Program-made: the position numbers and the translations under genes
Shown: piece by piece, positions 15,309-22,560 of the stretch
Layout of the letters: every line of letters begins with the position of its first letter
How positions within the stretch are numbered: position 1 is the stretch's first letter
The notes under the pieces: model-generated
Database searches by the model: none
Seen by the model: only the letters and a program-made list of their open reading frames with translations
What the model was told of the DNA's origin: nothing
DNA from: Mycobacterium sp. 050128
Lineage (GTDB): Bacteria > Actinomycetota > Actinomycetes > Mycobacteriales > Mycobacteriaceae
Assembly: GCF_036409155.1 (NCBI RefSeq)
Contig: NZ_JAZGLW010000013.1
Span: 1-22,584 of the forward strand
Length of the DNA stretch: 22,584 nucleotides
Direction of reading: 5' to 3'

Positions 15309-15806
15309 GTGAGGCTGCCGCTTGTTGCGGTGGTTGGATCTCGATCACCTGGTGTCTGGCTCGTAGGGTGCTTGCCGCCTTCGGATTGGCGTTCGTGCGT
15401 TTTGTCGATGCCAGGTGTGAGGACCGGCGGGCGTGACTTGATAGGAGCGTGGCAACCGCCCCCACTGAGATGTGTCCGCCGCCCGGCCCAACCGTCACCT
15501 CACAGTGAGGGAGGCAACCAGCACGGTTGTTGTTGGAGCCGATGTCGCACGCGCACCCATACGGTCGTTGCGGTCGATGAGTTTGGCCGCAAGCCGGGCG
15601 AGCGCGCGCACGCGAGGCAAGTCTGACCCGATCGATGCGTTAGCAGTCGCACGGGGCTTTCTGCGTGAACCCGATCTGCCAGTCGCTTCGGATGATGAGA
15701 TCTCGCTGGAGTTGAAGTTGTTGCGGATCGTCGGGAAGTCCTTGTGGCCCAACCACAGCGACCATCAACCGGCTGTTGTGGCGGGTGCGCTCGCTAGTTC
15801 ACCGAG
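15309..15806 (+). mobile_element. IS110-family element remnant (left non-coding end plus partial transposase)
   Basis: About 200 bases of leader are followed by a shortened, frameshifted transposase. In active IS110-group elements the left non-coding end encodes the bridge RNA, so 15309-15517 may be a vestige of such a region. The remnant stops abruptly against the end of the epoxide hydrolase gene, and no right end is visible. Borders are approximate. Confidence 0.55.
15518..15806 (+). pseudogene. IS110-family transposase, internally deleted and frameshifted
   Basis: The N-terminal beta-strand TVVVGADV begins at about 15523, followed in a shifted frame by RTHTVVAVDEFGRK. The sequence then jumps straight to ARTRGKSDPIDALAVARGFL and PDLPVASDDEISLELKLL, which in full-length proteins lie some 60 or more residues further on. 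A third frame gives DRREVLVAQ and a fourth TTATINRLLWRVRSLVHRV before similarity ends at about 15806. The normal ATG is not present. The internal deletion, three frame changes and loss of the C-terminal half make it inactive. It belongs to a different IS110 subgroup from the copy at 395-1317. Confidence 0.8.
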
Positions 15807-16940
15807 TTAGTGCAGCGTTGCGAAGAACGCCCGGACGTCCTCGACGAACAAGCCCGGTTGTTCGAATGCCGCAAAGTGCCCACCGCGCGGCATAGTCGTC
15901 CAGTGGGTGATGTGGTAGTGCGGCTCGCACCAGCTTCGGGGTACCCGCAGGACCTCCTTCGGGAAAGCAGCGATACCGGTCGGTAATTCGACCTGACCAG
16001 TAACGCCCACGTCCTTGAAGCTCTCCCAATACAACCGGGCCGACGAAGCGCCGGTACCGGTTGTCCAATAGATCATGACGTTGTCCAACAGCTCATCGCG
16101 GCTGAGGACGTTCTCGGGATTGCCGTTGCAGTCCATCCACGCCCAAAATTTCTCAACTATCCAAGCCATTTGTCCGACTGGCGAATCGACCAGTCCATAT
16201 CCCAATGTCTGTGGCCGGGTGGACTGCTGCTCGGAATAGCCCGTGCCCCAACTCTGGTATTCCGCGAACGCGGCCAGGGCGTCCTGCTCCTCCGTGGTGG
16301 GGTCGGAGATACCTCCGGCCGGCGGAGTAACGATCGGCATATTCAGGTGGATTCCCACGCAATGCCCGCGATTGCGGCCCATCTGCGCGGTGATGGCTGC
16401 GCCCCAGTCCCCGCCCTGGGCACCGTAGCGCCGGTAGCCAAGCCGCAGCATCAGCGTCTCCCAGGCCTCCGCGATCTTGCCCACACCCCACCCGGTGCCG
16501 ATGGGCTTGCCGGAGAAACCGTAACCGGGCAGCGACGGGCAGACCACATGAAAGGCATCCGCAGCCCGTCCCCCGTAGGCCGTCGGATTGGTCAGCGGCT
16601 CAATCACCTTGTGAAACTCTACGATCGAGCCGGGCCAGCCATGCGTGATCACCAGCGGAAAAGCGTCCTCGTGCGGTGACCGATGGTGGATGAAATGGAT
16701 TTCCAGCCCATCGATTTCGGTGACGAACTGGTCGAAACGGTTCAGCTCGGACTCGCGCGCCCGCCAATCGTATTCGTTGGCCCAGTACGCGGCCAGGTCA
16801 CGGGTGTAACCCAGCGGGATGCCCTGGCTCCAGTCGTCCACGCACTCGGCTTCCGGCCAGCGGGTGCGTGCCAACCGCGATCGCAAATCATCAAGAACGT
16901 CATCGGCAACGTCGATGCGAAACGGTCTAATCTCGGGCAT
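15807..16940 (-). CDS. Epoxide hydrolase (microsomal type, EHN plus alpha/beta-hydrolase)
   Basis: 377 residues. The N-terminal epoxide-hydrolase domain (about 1-110, beginning IRPFRIDVADDVLDDLRSRL) precedes an alpha/beta-hydrolase core. The oxyanion motif is HGWPGS at 100-105. The nucleophile is Asp178 in QGGDWGAA, the lid tyrosine is probably Tyr304 (LYWESF), and the general base is His355 in PRGGHFAAFEQP. These enzymes open epoxides to vicinal diols through an ester on the Asp. The ATG at 16940 follows GGAGCTGCG. Its stop lies against the end of an IS110 remnant, so its downstream flank has been rearranged. It could detoxify arene epoxides formed by oxygenases, but nothing in the sequence links it to the upstream cluster. 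Confidence 0.93.
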   Translation of the reverse strand: MPEIRPFRIDVADDVLDDLRSRLARTRWPEAECVDDWSQGIPLGYTRDLAAYWANEYDWRARESELNRFDQFVTEIDGLEIHFIHHRSPHEDAFPLVITHGWPGSIVEFHKVIEPLTNPTAYGGRAADAFHVVCPSLPGYGFSGKPIGTGWGVGKIAEAWETLMLRLGYRRYGAQGGDWGAAITAQMGRNRGHCVGIHLNMPIVTPPAGGISDPTTEEQDALAAFAEYQSWGTGYSEQQSTRPQTLGYGLVDSPVGQMAWIVEKFWAWMDCNGNPENVLSRDELLDNVMIYWTTGTGASSARLYWESFKDVGVTGQVELPTGIAAFPKEVLRVPRSWCEPHYHITHWTTMPRGGHFAAFEQPGLFVEDVRAFFATLH

Positions 16941-17000
16941 CGCAGCTCCAAAATAATATCAACAACTCAACCCTTAACCCCCACCGCGCGGGAAATGAGG

Positions 17001-17921
17001 CTAGTCGCTTGGCTGCCGAACAGCGGTGACGGAGATCGTGCTCTGAAGTGGCCGGTCCACATCGGCTTTCGGCACGGCCAAACCGGCGTCGGCAAACAGC
17101 TCTGACCGGGTACGGGTCGACACCTGCCAGCCGCGTGCTGCCAGATCGCCGGTTACCGAAGTCCGGTCACCCCGGTAGACCAGGGCAGAAAAGTCGACCT
17201 CGAAGCCAAATTTTGCCCAACTGCTGAACATAGCGTTTGCGCGTTTGTCGAGCATCGGATGCGCGTCGGGTTGTTCTTCGGTGGCCAGCCGGCTGCCCGG
17301 TGCGCTGAGGTCGGTGATGTCGTCGAACAGACGATTTTGGGCATCAGGCGGCAAGTACAACAGAAGGCCTTCTGCGCTCCACGCCGTAGGCTGATTACCG
17401 TTAAAGCCGCAGCGCCGCAGCGCATTCGGCCAGTCGTTTCGCAGATCGATCGGTACCGGCCGCAGCTCCGCTGTAGGTTCCCCGCCCAGTTTGGCTAAAG
17501 TAGCGGACTTGAACTCAATTACCTCGGGTTGGTCGACCTCGTAGAGGACGGTTCCCGAGGGCCAAGACAGTCGATACGGGCGTGAGTCAAGGCCCGCCGC
17601 CAAAATGACAACCTGGCGGATACCCTTAGTCGTCGCGTCATGGAAGAAGTCGTCGAAAAACCGCGTGCGCACTGCCATTACATCGGTCAGCCGCTGCAGG
17701 TTGAATTCCGGGTCTGCGTCAGCTCCGGCGCCGTCGATCTCGCCGTCAAGCTGTCGGATGAAGAAGTCAATACCCACCGCACGTACCAGCGGATCGGCGA
17801 ATGGATCGTTGATCAGTGGATCGGGTTTCCTACTGGCCAATGCTCGCGCCGCGGCGCATATCGTCGCGGTCGCACCCACACTCGAAGCCAGATCCCAGCT
17901 GTCTTTGTCCGTACGCGTCAC
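17001..17921 (-). CDS. Class I SAM-dependent methyltransferase (mycobacterial TIGR00027 family), copy 1
   Basis: 306 residues starting at GTG 17921 (MTRTDKDSWDLASSVGATAT), the family's signature N-terminus. The SAM-binding loop is VVILAAGLDSRPYRL, followed by the acidic YEVDQPEVIEFK strand end and the WSAEGLLLYLPPDAQ motif. This family resembles leucine carboxyl methyltransferases. It is expanded in mycobacteria, where most members have no known substrate, and some are linked to lipid O-methylation. It is paralogous to the gene 263 bases upstream. The gene lies 60 bases downstream-side of the epoxide hydrolase start, all on the minus strand. Codon use is like that of its neighbours. Confidence 0.93.
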   Translation of the reverse strand: MTRTDKDSWDLASSVGATATICAAARALASRKPDPLINDPFADPLVRAVGIDFFIRQLDGEIDGAGADADPEFNLQRLTDVMAVRTRFFDDFFHDATTKGIRQVVILAAGLDSRPYRLSWPSGTVLYEVDQPEVIEFKSATLAKLGGEPTAELRPVPIDLRNDWPNALRRCGFNGNQPTAWSAEGLLLYLPPDAQNRLFDDITDLSAPGSRLATEEQPDAHPMLDKRANAMFSSWAKFGFEVDFSALVYRGDRTSVTGDLAARGWQVSTRTRSELFADAGLAVPKADVDRPLQSTISVTAVRQPSD

Positions 17922-18184
17922 GGGCGCAAGGCTACACCGAGGACCCCGACCACGTGTACATCGGCGAACGCAGCATCGTCCGGCTGTCGGCGCCGATACT
18001 TTAGTCGGCGTACCGGCATAGTGTGCGGCGCGGAATCGTCGGTTTAACTGTGCGGTGCCTTACTCGACGATGGGTCCGCACCCGGGTTAAACCAAACCGG
18101 CCAGGTACAGGTCCAGACCCCGACGGCGCAATTGGTCGCTGAGCGCCCGAGCGCTGCCGAGTGGAACGTGTCGTCGCAGAGGCT

Positions 18185-19096
18185 CTACAAGAGCGTCGCT
18201 GTGACGGCAACGACATTGCGGAATGGGGCCATTGCATTATCGTCAGCAAACGTGCGATCGTACTCGGCGAACAGCTCCGTGCGGGTCCGGGCACTCACTT
18301 GCCAGCCCCGCTGCGATAGGTAATCAACGACATTGCTGCGCTCGCCATGGTAAAAGAGCTCCGACAGATTGGCGTCGCAGCCGAAATCGGCCCACCTGTC
18401 GCTGGTAGCACTGGCGCGTTCAGCCATCTCCGGTCCGCCGTCCGGGTGGTATTCGGTAGCCAGCAGACTGCCGGGAGCGCTCAGCGTGGTGATGTTGTCG
18501 AACAGCCTGTCCTGGGCGTCGGGCGGCAAATACATCAGCAGGCCCTCAGCACTCCAAGCCGTCAGTTGGTCTACCTTAAAACCGCTGCGGCACAGAGCAT
18601 CCGGCCAATCGCCGCGCAGGTCGATACTGACGGTTCGGTGCTCCGCGATTGGTGCGGCGCCCAGCGCCGACATAGTGGCCGTCTTGAACTCGACGACCTT
18701 GGGTTGGTCGATCTCGTAGACGACACTGCCCAACGGCCAGGCCAGACGGTACGGGCGCGTATCCAGGCCGGCGGCCAAGATCACCGACTGTCGCACACCC
18801 GCATGGGCGGCTTCGAGGAAGAAGTCGTCGAAGAATCGAGTGCGCACCGCCACCGAATCGGTTTCGCGTTGCAGCTCCGCCCTGGTCTGACCGTCGAGAT
18901 CAGCAAGGGCAATTTCGCCCTCGCCCAGCCGCGTGAAGAACTCGACGCCGACCGCCCTCACCAGCGGTGCGGCGAACGGGTCGTTAATGAGCGGTCCGGA
19001 TTCCTCGCTGGCCAGCGCCCGAAGGGCGGCGACCATGGTCGCCGTCACGCCCACGCTGGTAGTTAAGTCCCAACTGTCGGTGTCGCTGCGTACCAC
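18185..19096 (-). CDS. Class I SAM-dependent methyltransferase (mycobacterial TIGR00027 family), copy 2
   Basis: About 303 residues from the GTG at 19096 (MVRSDTDSWDLTTSVGVTAT), which has GGGAG four bases upstream and matches the family's usual start. An ATG at 19117 would add seven residues. The motifs are the same as in copy 1: VILAAGLDTRPYRLAWP, YEIDQPKVVEFKTAT and WSAEGLLMYLPPDAQDRLFD, with a C-terminal RGWQVSARTRTELFAEY. The close motif-by-motif match to copy 1 points to an old tandem duplication, already diverged. Substrate unknown. Confidence 0.93.
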   Translation of the reverse strand: MVRSDTDSWDLTTSVGVTATMVAALRALASEESGPLINDPFAAPLVRAVGVEFFTRLGEGEIALADLDGQTRAELQRETDSVAVRTRFFDDFFLEAAHAGVRQSVILAAGLDTRPYRLAWPLGSVVYEIDQPKVVEFKTATMSALGAAPIAEHRTVSIDLRGDWPDALCRSGFKVDQLTAWSAEGLLMYLPPDAQDRLFDNITTLSAPGSLLATEYHPDGGPEMAERASATSDRWADFGCDANLSELFYHGERSNVVDYLSQRGWQVSARTRTELFAEYDRTFADDNAMAPFRNVVAVTATLL

Positions 19097-19279
19097 TCTT
19101 CTCCCATTTCGGCTCATCGCTTAAGGCGATGGATCGGCGCCAGAGCCCGCCTGGGCAACCGCACCCGGCGAAGTAGGTCGCCCGCAACGTCGGGGCTGGC
19201 GATCAAAATGTATCAGCGCTACCGTGTTGAGATCGAAGCATTGGCTACGCCGCCGAAGCCAGTCCGGTTGTCGCCCGTT

Positions 19280-19405
19280 TCAGGGCTCGAATGCGGCAAG
19301 CGTGCCGGATCTGAATTCGATTACCTTCGGCTGATCCTTCTTCTCGCCATCGCGACTTGTCACTGCTCGGCCGCGATGAGGTGACCAGCGCGAGCGGGCG
19401 TCGAG
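19280..19405 (-). pseudogene. Possible remnant of a third TIGR00027 methyltransferase
   Basis: On the minus strand a short frame reads LDAR, then 22 unrelated-looking residues, then DQPKVIEFRSGTLA and a stop. In the two intact neighbours the same blocks are LDSR/LDTR and DQP(E/K)V(I/V)EFK, separated by 14 residues. The DQPKVIEF block is nearly identical to that of copy 2. The rest of the gene is not recognisable on either side. The call rests on about 18 residues. Within the 577-base gap 19097-19694 I see no other gene. Confidence 0.45.
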
Positions 19406-19694
19406 AGTAAGCTCGATCCAGTCTGATCTCTCTGCGCGCCTCGCAGGACCCACCTTTGCAGCAATGGGGTACCGGGTCGCCGTGCCAAAGATCGCTGATG
19501 TCGCCCGGCGGTATTCCCGAAGCCGCATGACGGACACATCTAGGGTTATTCCGGTAACGAAGTCCGCGCAGGATGGCTGCGGCCCTGGGGTAACCTTCAA
19601 GCTACGGAACTGCGGACCAAACGAGGGATCAACGGTCGTTGACCCGTGAATCTGCCTCTAGCGCCGACCTGTGGATCGCACCAATAACTTGGGC

Positions 19695-20489
19695 CTACAT
19701 CGGCTCTAAATGTCGATGGTTTGCACGCAACAGGCGGCCGATCCCGCGTGCTGCGACTTGGAGCGCCCCCAGGTGTCGCTGGTAATCACGTTTGAGGTTT
19801 AGTACCACCAATCCGATCGCGGCTACGACGACTCCTTCGGGATCGGACCGGATCGGGACGGCGAGCGAGCAGGCGCCCAGTGACATTTCCTCGACCGTGG
19901 TAGCGACGTCGCTGCGTCGGATTTGGTCGAGTTGGGCGGTCAGTACTGCTGGCTGGGTGATCGTGTACGGCGTGAGGCGGATTAGTGAGTCCAGAACCCG
20001 ATACCTTACGTCTTCCGGGGCGTGTGCCAGCAAAATTTTGCCCACCCCCGTGCAGTACAACGGCAGGCGGCTGCCTACCCTGCTGACGATCGGTACTGAA
20101 CCGCGACCGGACATCCGGTCAAGATAGAGCACATCCTCGCCATCGCGAACCGCCATGTGCACGGTGGCCAGTGTGGCGGCGTAGACGTCGTGCAGGAAAG
20201 GTTCGGCGATCTCGCGCAACCCCGCTTGCACCGGAGCGAGCAGGCCAACCTCCCACAGCAATCGCCCGATGACGTAGCGACCATCATCGCGACGCTCCAG
20301 GGCGCCGCCGGCGACCAGCTCGCCGAGCAGGCGGTGGACGGTCGAAACCGCTAGCTGGGCCCGGTTAGCGATCTCCGTCAGCGTTAGGCTGCGGTGGTTG
20401 TCGTCATACGTACCGATTATCGCCAGCAGTCGCGACGCGACACTGGCCGCGGGTATGGATGTATTTCCAGCCAACTGACTTCCTTCCAC
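19695..20489 (-). CDS. IclR-family transcriptional regulator (PcaR/PcaU-like)
   Basis: 264 residues. An N-terminal winged helix-turn-helix (about 14-75: LTLTEIANRAQLAVSTVHRL, LERRDDGRYVIG) precedes the IclR effector domain, with SRVGSRLPLYCTGVGKILLA and the C-terminal segment VEEMSLGACSLAVPI. IclR proteins next to protocatechuate genes usually activate or repress them in response to protocatechuate, beta-ketoadipate or a related acid. This gene is divergent from the pcaHG locus, sharing its promoter region, as expected for that role. The start is GTG at 20489. A TTG at 20474 has the better-placed GGAAGGAAG and could be the true start. The effector is not readable from sequence. Confidence 0.92.
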   Translation of the reverse strand: MEGSQLAGNTSIPAASVASRLLAIIGTYDDNHRSLTLTEIANRAQLAVSTVHRLLGELVAGGALERRDDGRYVIGRLLWEVGLLAPVQAGLREIAEPFLHDVYAATLATVHMAVRDGEDVLYLDRMSGRGSVPIVSRVGSRLPLYCTGVGKILLAHAPEDVRYRVLDSLIRLTPYTITQPAVLTAQLDQIRRSDVATTVEEMSLGACSLAVPIRSDPEGVVVAAIGLVVLNLKRDYQRHLGALQVAARGIGRLLRANHRHLEPM

Positions 20490-20498
20490 TCAGCGGAA
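20484..20498. promoter_or_regulatory. Candidate IclR operator (TTCC...GGAA inverted repeat)
   Basis: TTCC and GGAA arms with a seven-base spacer lie in the shared region between the IclR gene and the pcaH start. Short palindromes of this kind are typical IclR-family sites. Only four bases per arm match, so the support is weak. Confidence 0.22.
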
Positions 20499-20543
20499 AT
20501 TTATCCTTCCACGCACAAATCGGACAGCGTTACGGTGATTGCC

Positions 20544-21310
20544 GTGAAAACAATCGCCGTCAGCAGCACGGCGGTACCTCAGCCAGGCAGTCGGAGATCG
20601 CCGCGATCGAGGCGGAGTACGTCCGAGCGAGGGTTCAGCAGATACAGCCTCGGATGGACTACCCCCTGTATCGGAGCAGTCTGCTGTGGCATCCGACCAA
20701 GGACCTCTGCCACGTCGATCCGGAAATCGTCGAGCTGTCCTCACAATGCTTCAGTGGAGGTGACGTCGACCCGGTGGAGCCCGATATGACGATCCAGCGC
20801 AGAAGTGTCCCGATCGGCGAACCAATCGTGGTCACCGGCCGAGTTGTCGACAGTAACGACTACCCGGTGCGCCGCCAACTACTGGAAATCTGGCAGGCCG
20901 ATGCGGCTGGCCGCTACATCCACAAACGTGACCAGCATTCGGCGCCGATCGATCCGAATTTCACCAGTGTGGCCCGCTGCCCAAACGACGCTGACGACCA
21001 CTACTGGTTTACCACCATCAAACCGGGCCCGTACCCGTGGAGCAACCACCGAATGTCTTGCGGCCGGCGTAAATTCACTTCTCGTTGTTCGGCACTGCCT
21101 TCACCCAGAGGCTTACCACGCACATGTATTTCCCGGGCGATCGACTATTCGCCCTTGACCCGATCTCCCAGTCGGTCACTGACCACAAGGCACGTGGCCG
21201 GTCGGTAGCCACTTATGACCATGACATCACCATTGACGGATGTCCCACCGGTTGCCGATGGGACATCGTGCTGGCCGGGCCGTACCGCGATAGACGGGGA
21301 GCACGGATGA
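20544..21310 (+). pseudogene. pcaH: Protocatechuate 3,4-dioxygenase beta subunit, disrupted
   Basis: PcaH carries the Fe(III) site that splits protocatechuate to 3-carboxy-cis,cis-muconate. The likely start is GTG 20544 (VKTIAVSSTAVPQP), but the body SEIAAIEAEYVRARVQQIQ lies in another frame, so a frame change is needed near 20585. The body then reads well: YRSSLLWHPTKDL, the iron ligands Tyr408-equivalent (GRYIHKRDQH) and Tyr447-equivalent (GPYPW), exactly 39 residues apart as in the Pseudomonas enzyme. Right after PWSNHR a base is missing (about 21048). In the restored frame RPA is followed by TAA, exactly where the ligand His460 should be, before IHFSLFGTAF. A third shift near 21280 is needed to reach the normal stop overlapping pcaG (ATGA). 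The gene cannot make an active enzyme unless these are sequencing errors. Confidence 0.88.
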
Positions 21311-21873
21311 CCACGATGCCGGCGACCACCCCCGGCCAAACCATCGGACCGTTCTACGGCGACGCACTGCCGTTCGACCGCGGGGCCGAACTCGTGCCGG
21401 CCAGTTCGCCCGATGCCATCCGATTCCATGGTGTCGTCACCGATGGGGACGGCCAAGGAGTACCCGACGCGCTGTTAGAAATCTGGCAAGCCGACGCCAA
21501 CGGTGTGGTAGCGACAGCGAGCGGATCGCTACGGCGCGACGGCTGGACCTTCACCGGATGGGGTCGCGCGGCCACGGACAACGAGGGCCACTACAGCTTC
21601 AGCACGGTGCTGCCCGGAGCCACGAAAGCCGCACCATTCCTTCTGGTGACGGTATTCGCCCGCGGCTTGCTAGACCGGCTGTTCACCCGAGCCTACATCC
21701 CGGGCTGTCACCTCGCCAAAGACCCACTGCTGCGATCACTGCCCGCCGATCGGCGGCACACCTTGATCGCCGCCCGCGACGAGACTGGACTTCACTTCAA
21801 CATCAGGCTGCAGGGCGACGAAGCGAACCCCGAAACTGTGTTCCTGTCCTACCCAGGACACCGACATGACTGA
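21307..21873 (+). CDS. pcaG: Protocatechuate 3,4-dioxygenase alpha subunit
   Basis: 188 residues from the ATG at 21307 (MTTMPATTPGQTIGPFYGDA), full length for PcaG. Intradiol-dioxygenase landmarks are LLEIWQADANGV, DNEGHYSFSTVLPG, TVFARGLLDRLFTRAYIPG and the C-terminal FNIRLQGDEANPETVFL. The alpha subunit structures the (alpha-beta) oligomer and part of the active-site cleft but holds no iron ligands, so it cannot work without PcaH. The start overlaps the original pcaH stop by the usual ATGA. In the actual sequence a frame change makes the pcaH tail run open into pcaG, which creates an apparent longer frame from 21085. That extension is an artefact of the broken pcaH. The stop overlaps a possible pcaB start. 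Confidence 0.93.
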   Translation: MTTMPATTPGQTIGPFYGDALPFDRGAELVPASSPDAIRFHGVVTDGDGQGVPDALLEIWQADANGVVATASGSLRRDGWTFTGWGRAATDNEGHYSFSTVLPGATKAAPFLLVTVFARGLLDRLFTRAYIPGCHLAKDPLLRSLPADRRHTLIAARDETGLHFNIRLQGDEANPETVFLSYPGHRHD

Positions 21874-21960
21874 TCTGTTCAGGGCCGGAGACCCGTGTGG
21901 CGGCGAACCGTGAGCGATGATGCTGGCTTGTTGCATGCTTCACCTTGTGCCCCTTTTACC
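21866..21960 (+). pseudogene. pcaB: Possible degenerate start of 3-carboxy-muconate cycloisomerase
   Basis: An ATG overlaps the pcaG stop as ATGACTGA, the arrangement expected for pcaB in a pca operon. The frame reads MTDLFRAGDP, which resembles the MT(D/N)LL-W-PGDH-type start of actinobacterial PcaB, and ends at a TGA at 21911-21913. A shifted frame gives VSDDAGLL, like the LMSDAALL that normally follows. After about 21960 nothing resembling PcaB is seen. Only about 20 residues support this. Confidence 0.4.
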
Positions 21961-21986
21961 TCGCGTCAGGATGTATTTTTCCTACG

Positions 21987-22009
21987 CCTCACGCCTCACA
22001 CCTCACGCC
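21987..22009. repeat. Short tandem repeat, CCTCAC(G/A) x3
   Basis: Three consecutive 7-base units (CCTCACG, CCTCACA, CCTCACG) followed by a partial CC. No gene overlaps it with confidence. Confidence 0.6.
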
Positions 22010-22157
22010 GACGCGGACTTCGGACATTTTCTGCTGTGGACAAGAGCAAGTCGCCGGCTCGATAGTTCGGGCAATCCGGCGAGGTGTGTCGTGAGCGTGA
22101 AAGATGCACTTCCTCAACGATAGTCAGCGTTTGTCGGCGTTCGAGAATAGATCGGGG

Positions 22158-22179
22158 AGTGCACCATCAGATGCACTCT
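22158..22179. repeat. Perfect 7-bp inverted repeat (stem-loop)
   Basis: Arms GAGTGCA and TGCACTC are separated by eight bases. No T-run follows, so it is not a classical terminator. A related GATGCACTT occurs about 60 bases upstream. It could be an IS end, a protein site or a chance palindrome. Confidence 0.5.
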
Positions 22180-22496
22180 GCTAAGGGGTGGCCGTAAAGC
22201 GTTCGAGGTCGAGTCCGTGGCGACGACTGCGGTCGGGCATCCTGCGGGTCTTGGTCCACCGTGGCGACGCAGTCAATGTCAGATTGCAGGAGTATTCACC
22301 TGCGAAGTCTGCCGCCTGCGGCTGTCCAGTCGGTTCCCACTGACCCGCGCCGCGCGTCGTCCCAGTCTGTCCGGGTGCACGCGGGGTTCTGCCTTTTGAC
22401 CTCGCCCTGGTGCGCGAACGTCCCTTGAGCTGGTGCTGGCGCTCTCAGACGCCGAGATACGGCCGATGTGCCGCTCCCCAGCAGTGGCACTGTTGC

Positions 22497-22542
22497 CGAC
22501 GGTTGAAATCCCGGCCAGTCGCGACGGTTGAAAAGTAGGCCA
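22497..22542 (+). repeat. Direct repeat pair at IS21 end
   Basis: Units 22497-22517 and 22522-22542 both read CGACGGTTGAAA, then four variable bases, then GGCCA. They are 25 bases apart start to start and are likely transposase binding sites. Confidence 0.7.
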
Positions 22543-22560
22543 CCCAATCAGATTGGATGG

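Larger units (their letters stand above)
21961..22490. other. Intergenic region without a recognisable gene
   Basis: About 530 bases between the decayed pcaB start and the IS21 end. Open frames here are short and none resembles a known family. The stretch holds a run of near-identical 7-base repeats and one clear stem-loop, listed separately. It probably consists of debris from deletions and insertions. Confidence 0.5.

Noticed and set aside
17934..18004. Short plus-strand tail reading DPDHVYIGERSIVRLS
   Set aside because: It looks protein-like and could be the end of a lost gene between the methyltransferases, but I do not recognise the family and no start or upstream domain is visible.
18347..19066. 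239-codon plus-strand open frame over methyltransferase copy 2
   Set aside because: It is the antisense shadow of a well-conserved gene.
21085..21306. Natural PcaH-PcaG fusion protein
   Set aside because: The open frame only joins because of a frame change near the end of pcaH. The expected ATGA stop/start overlap is still visible at 21307-21310.
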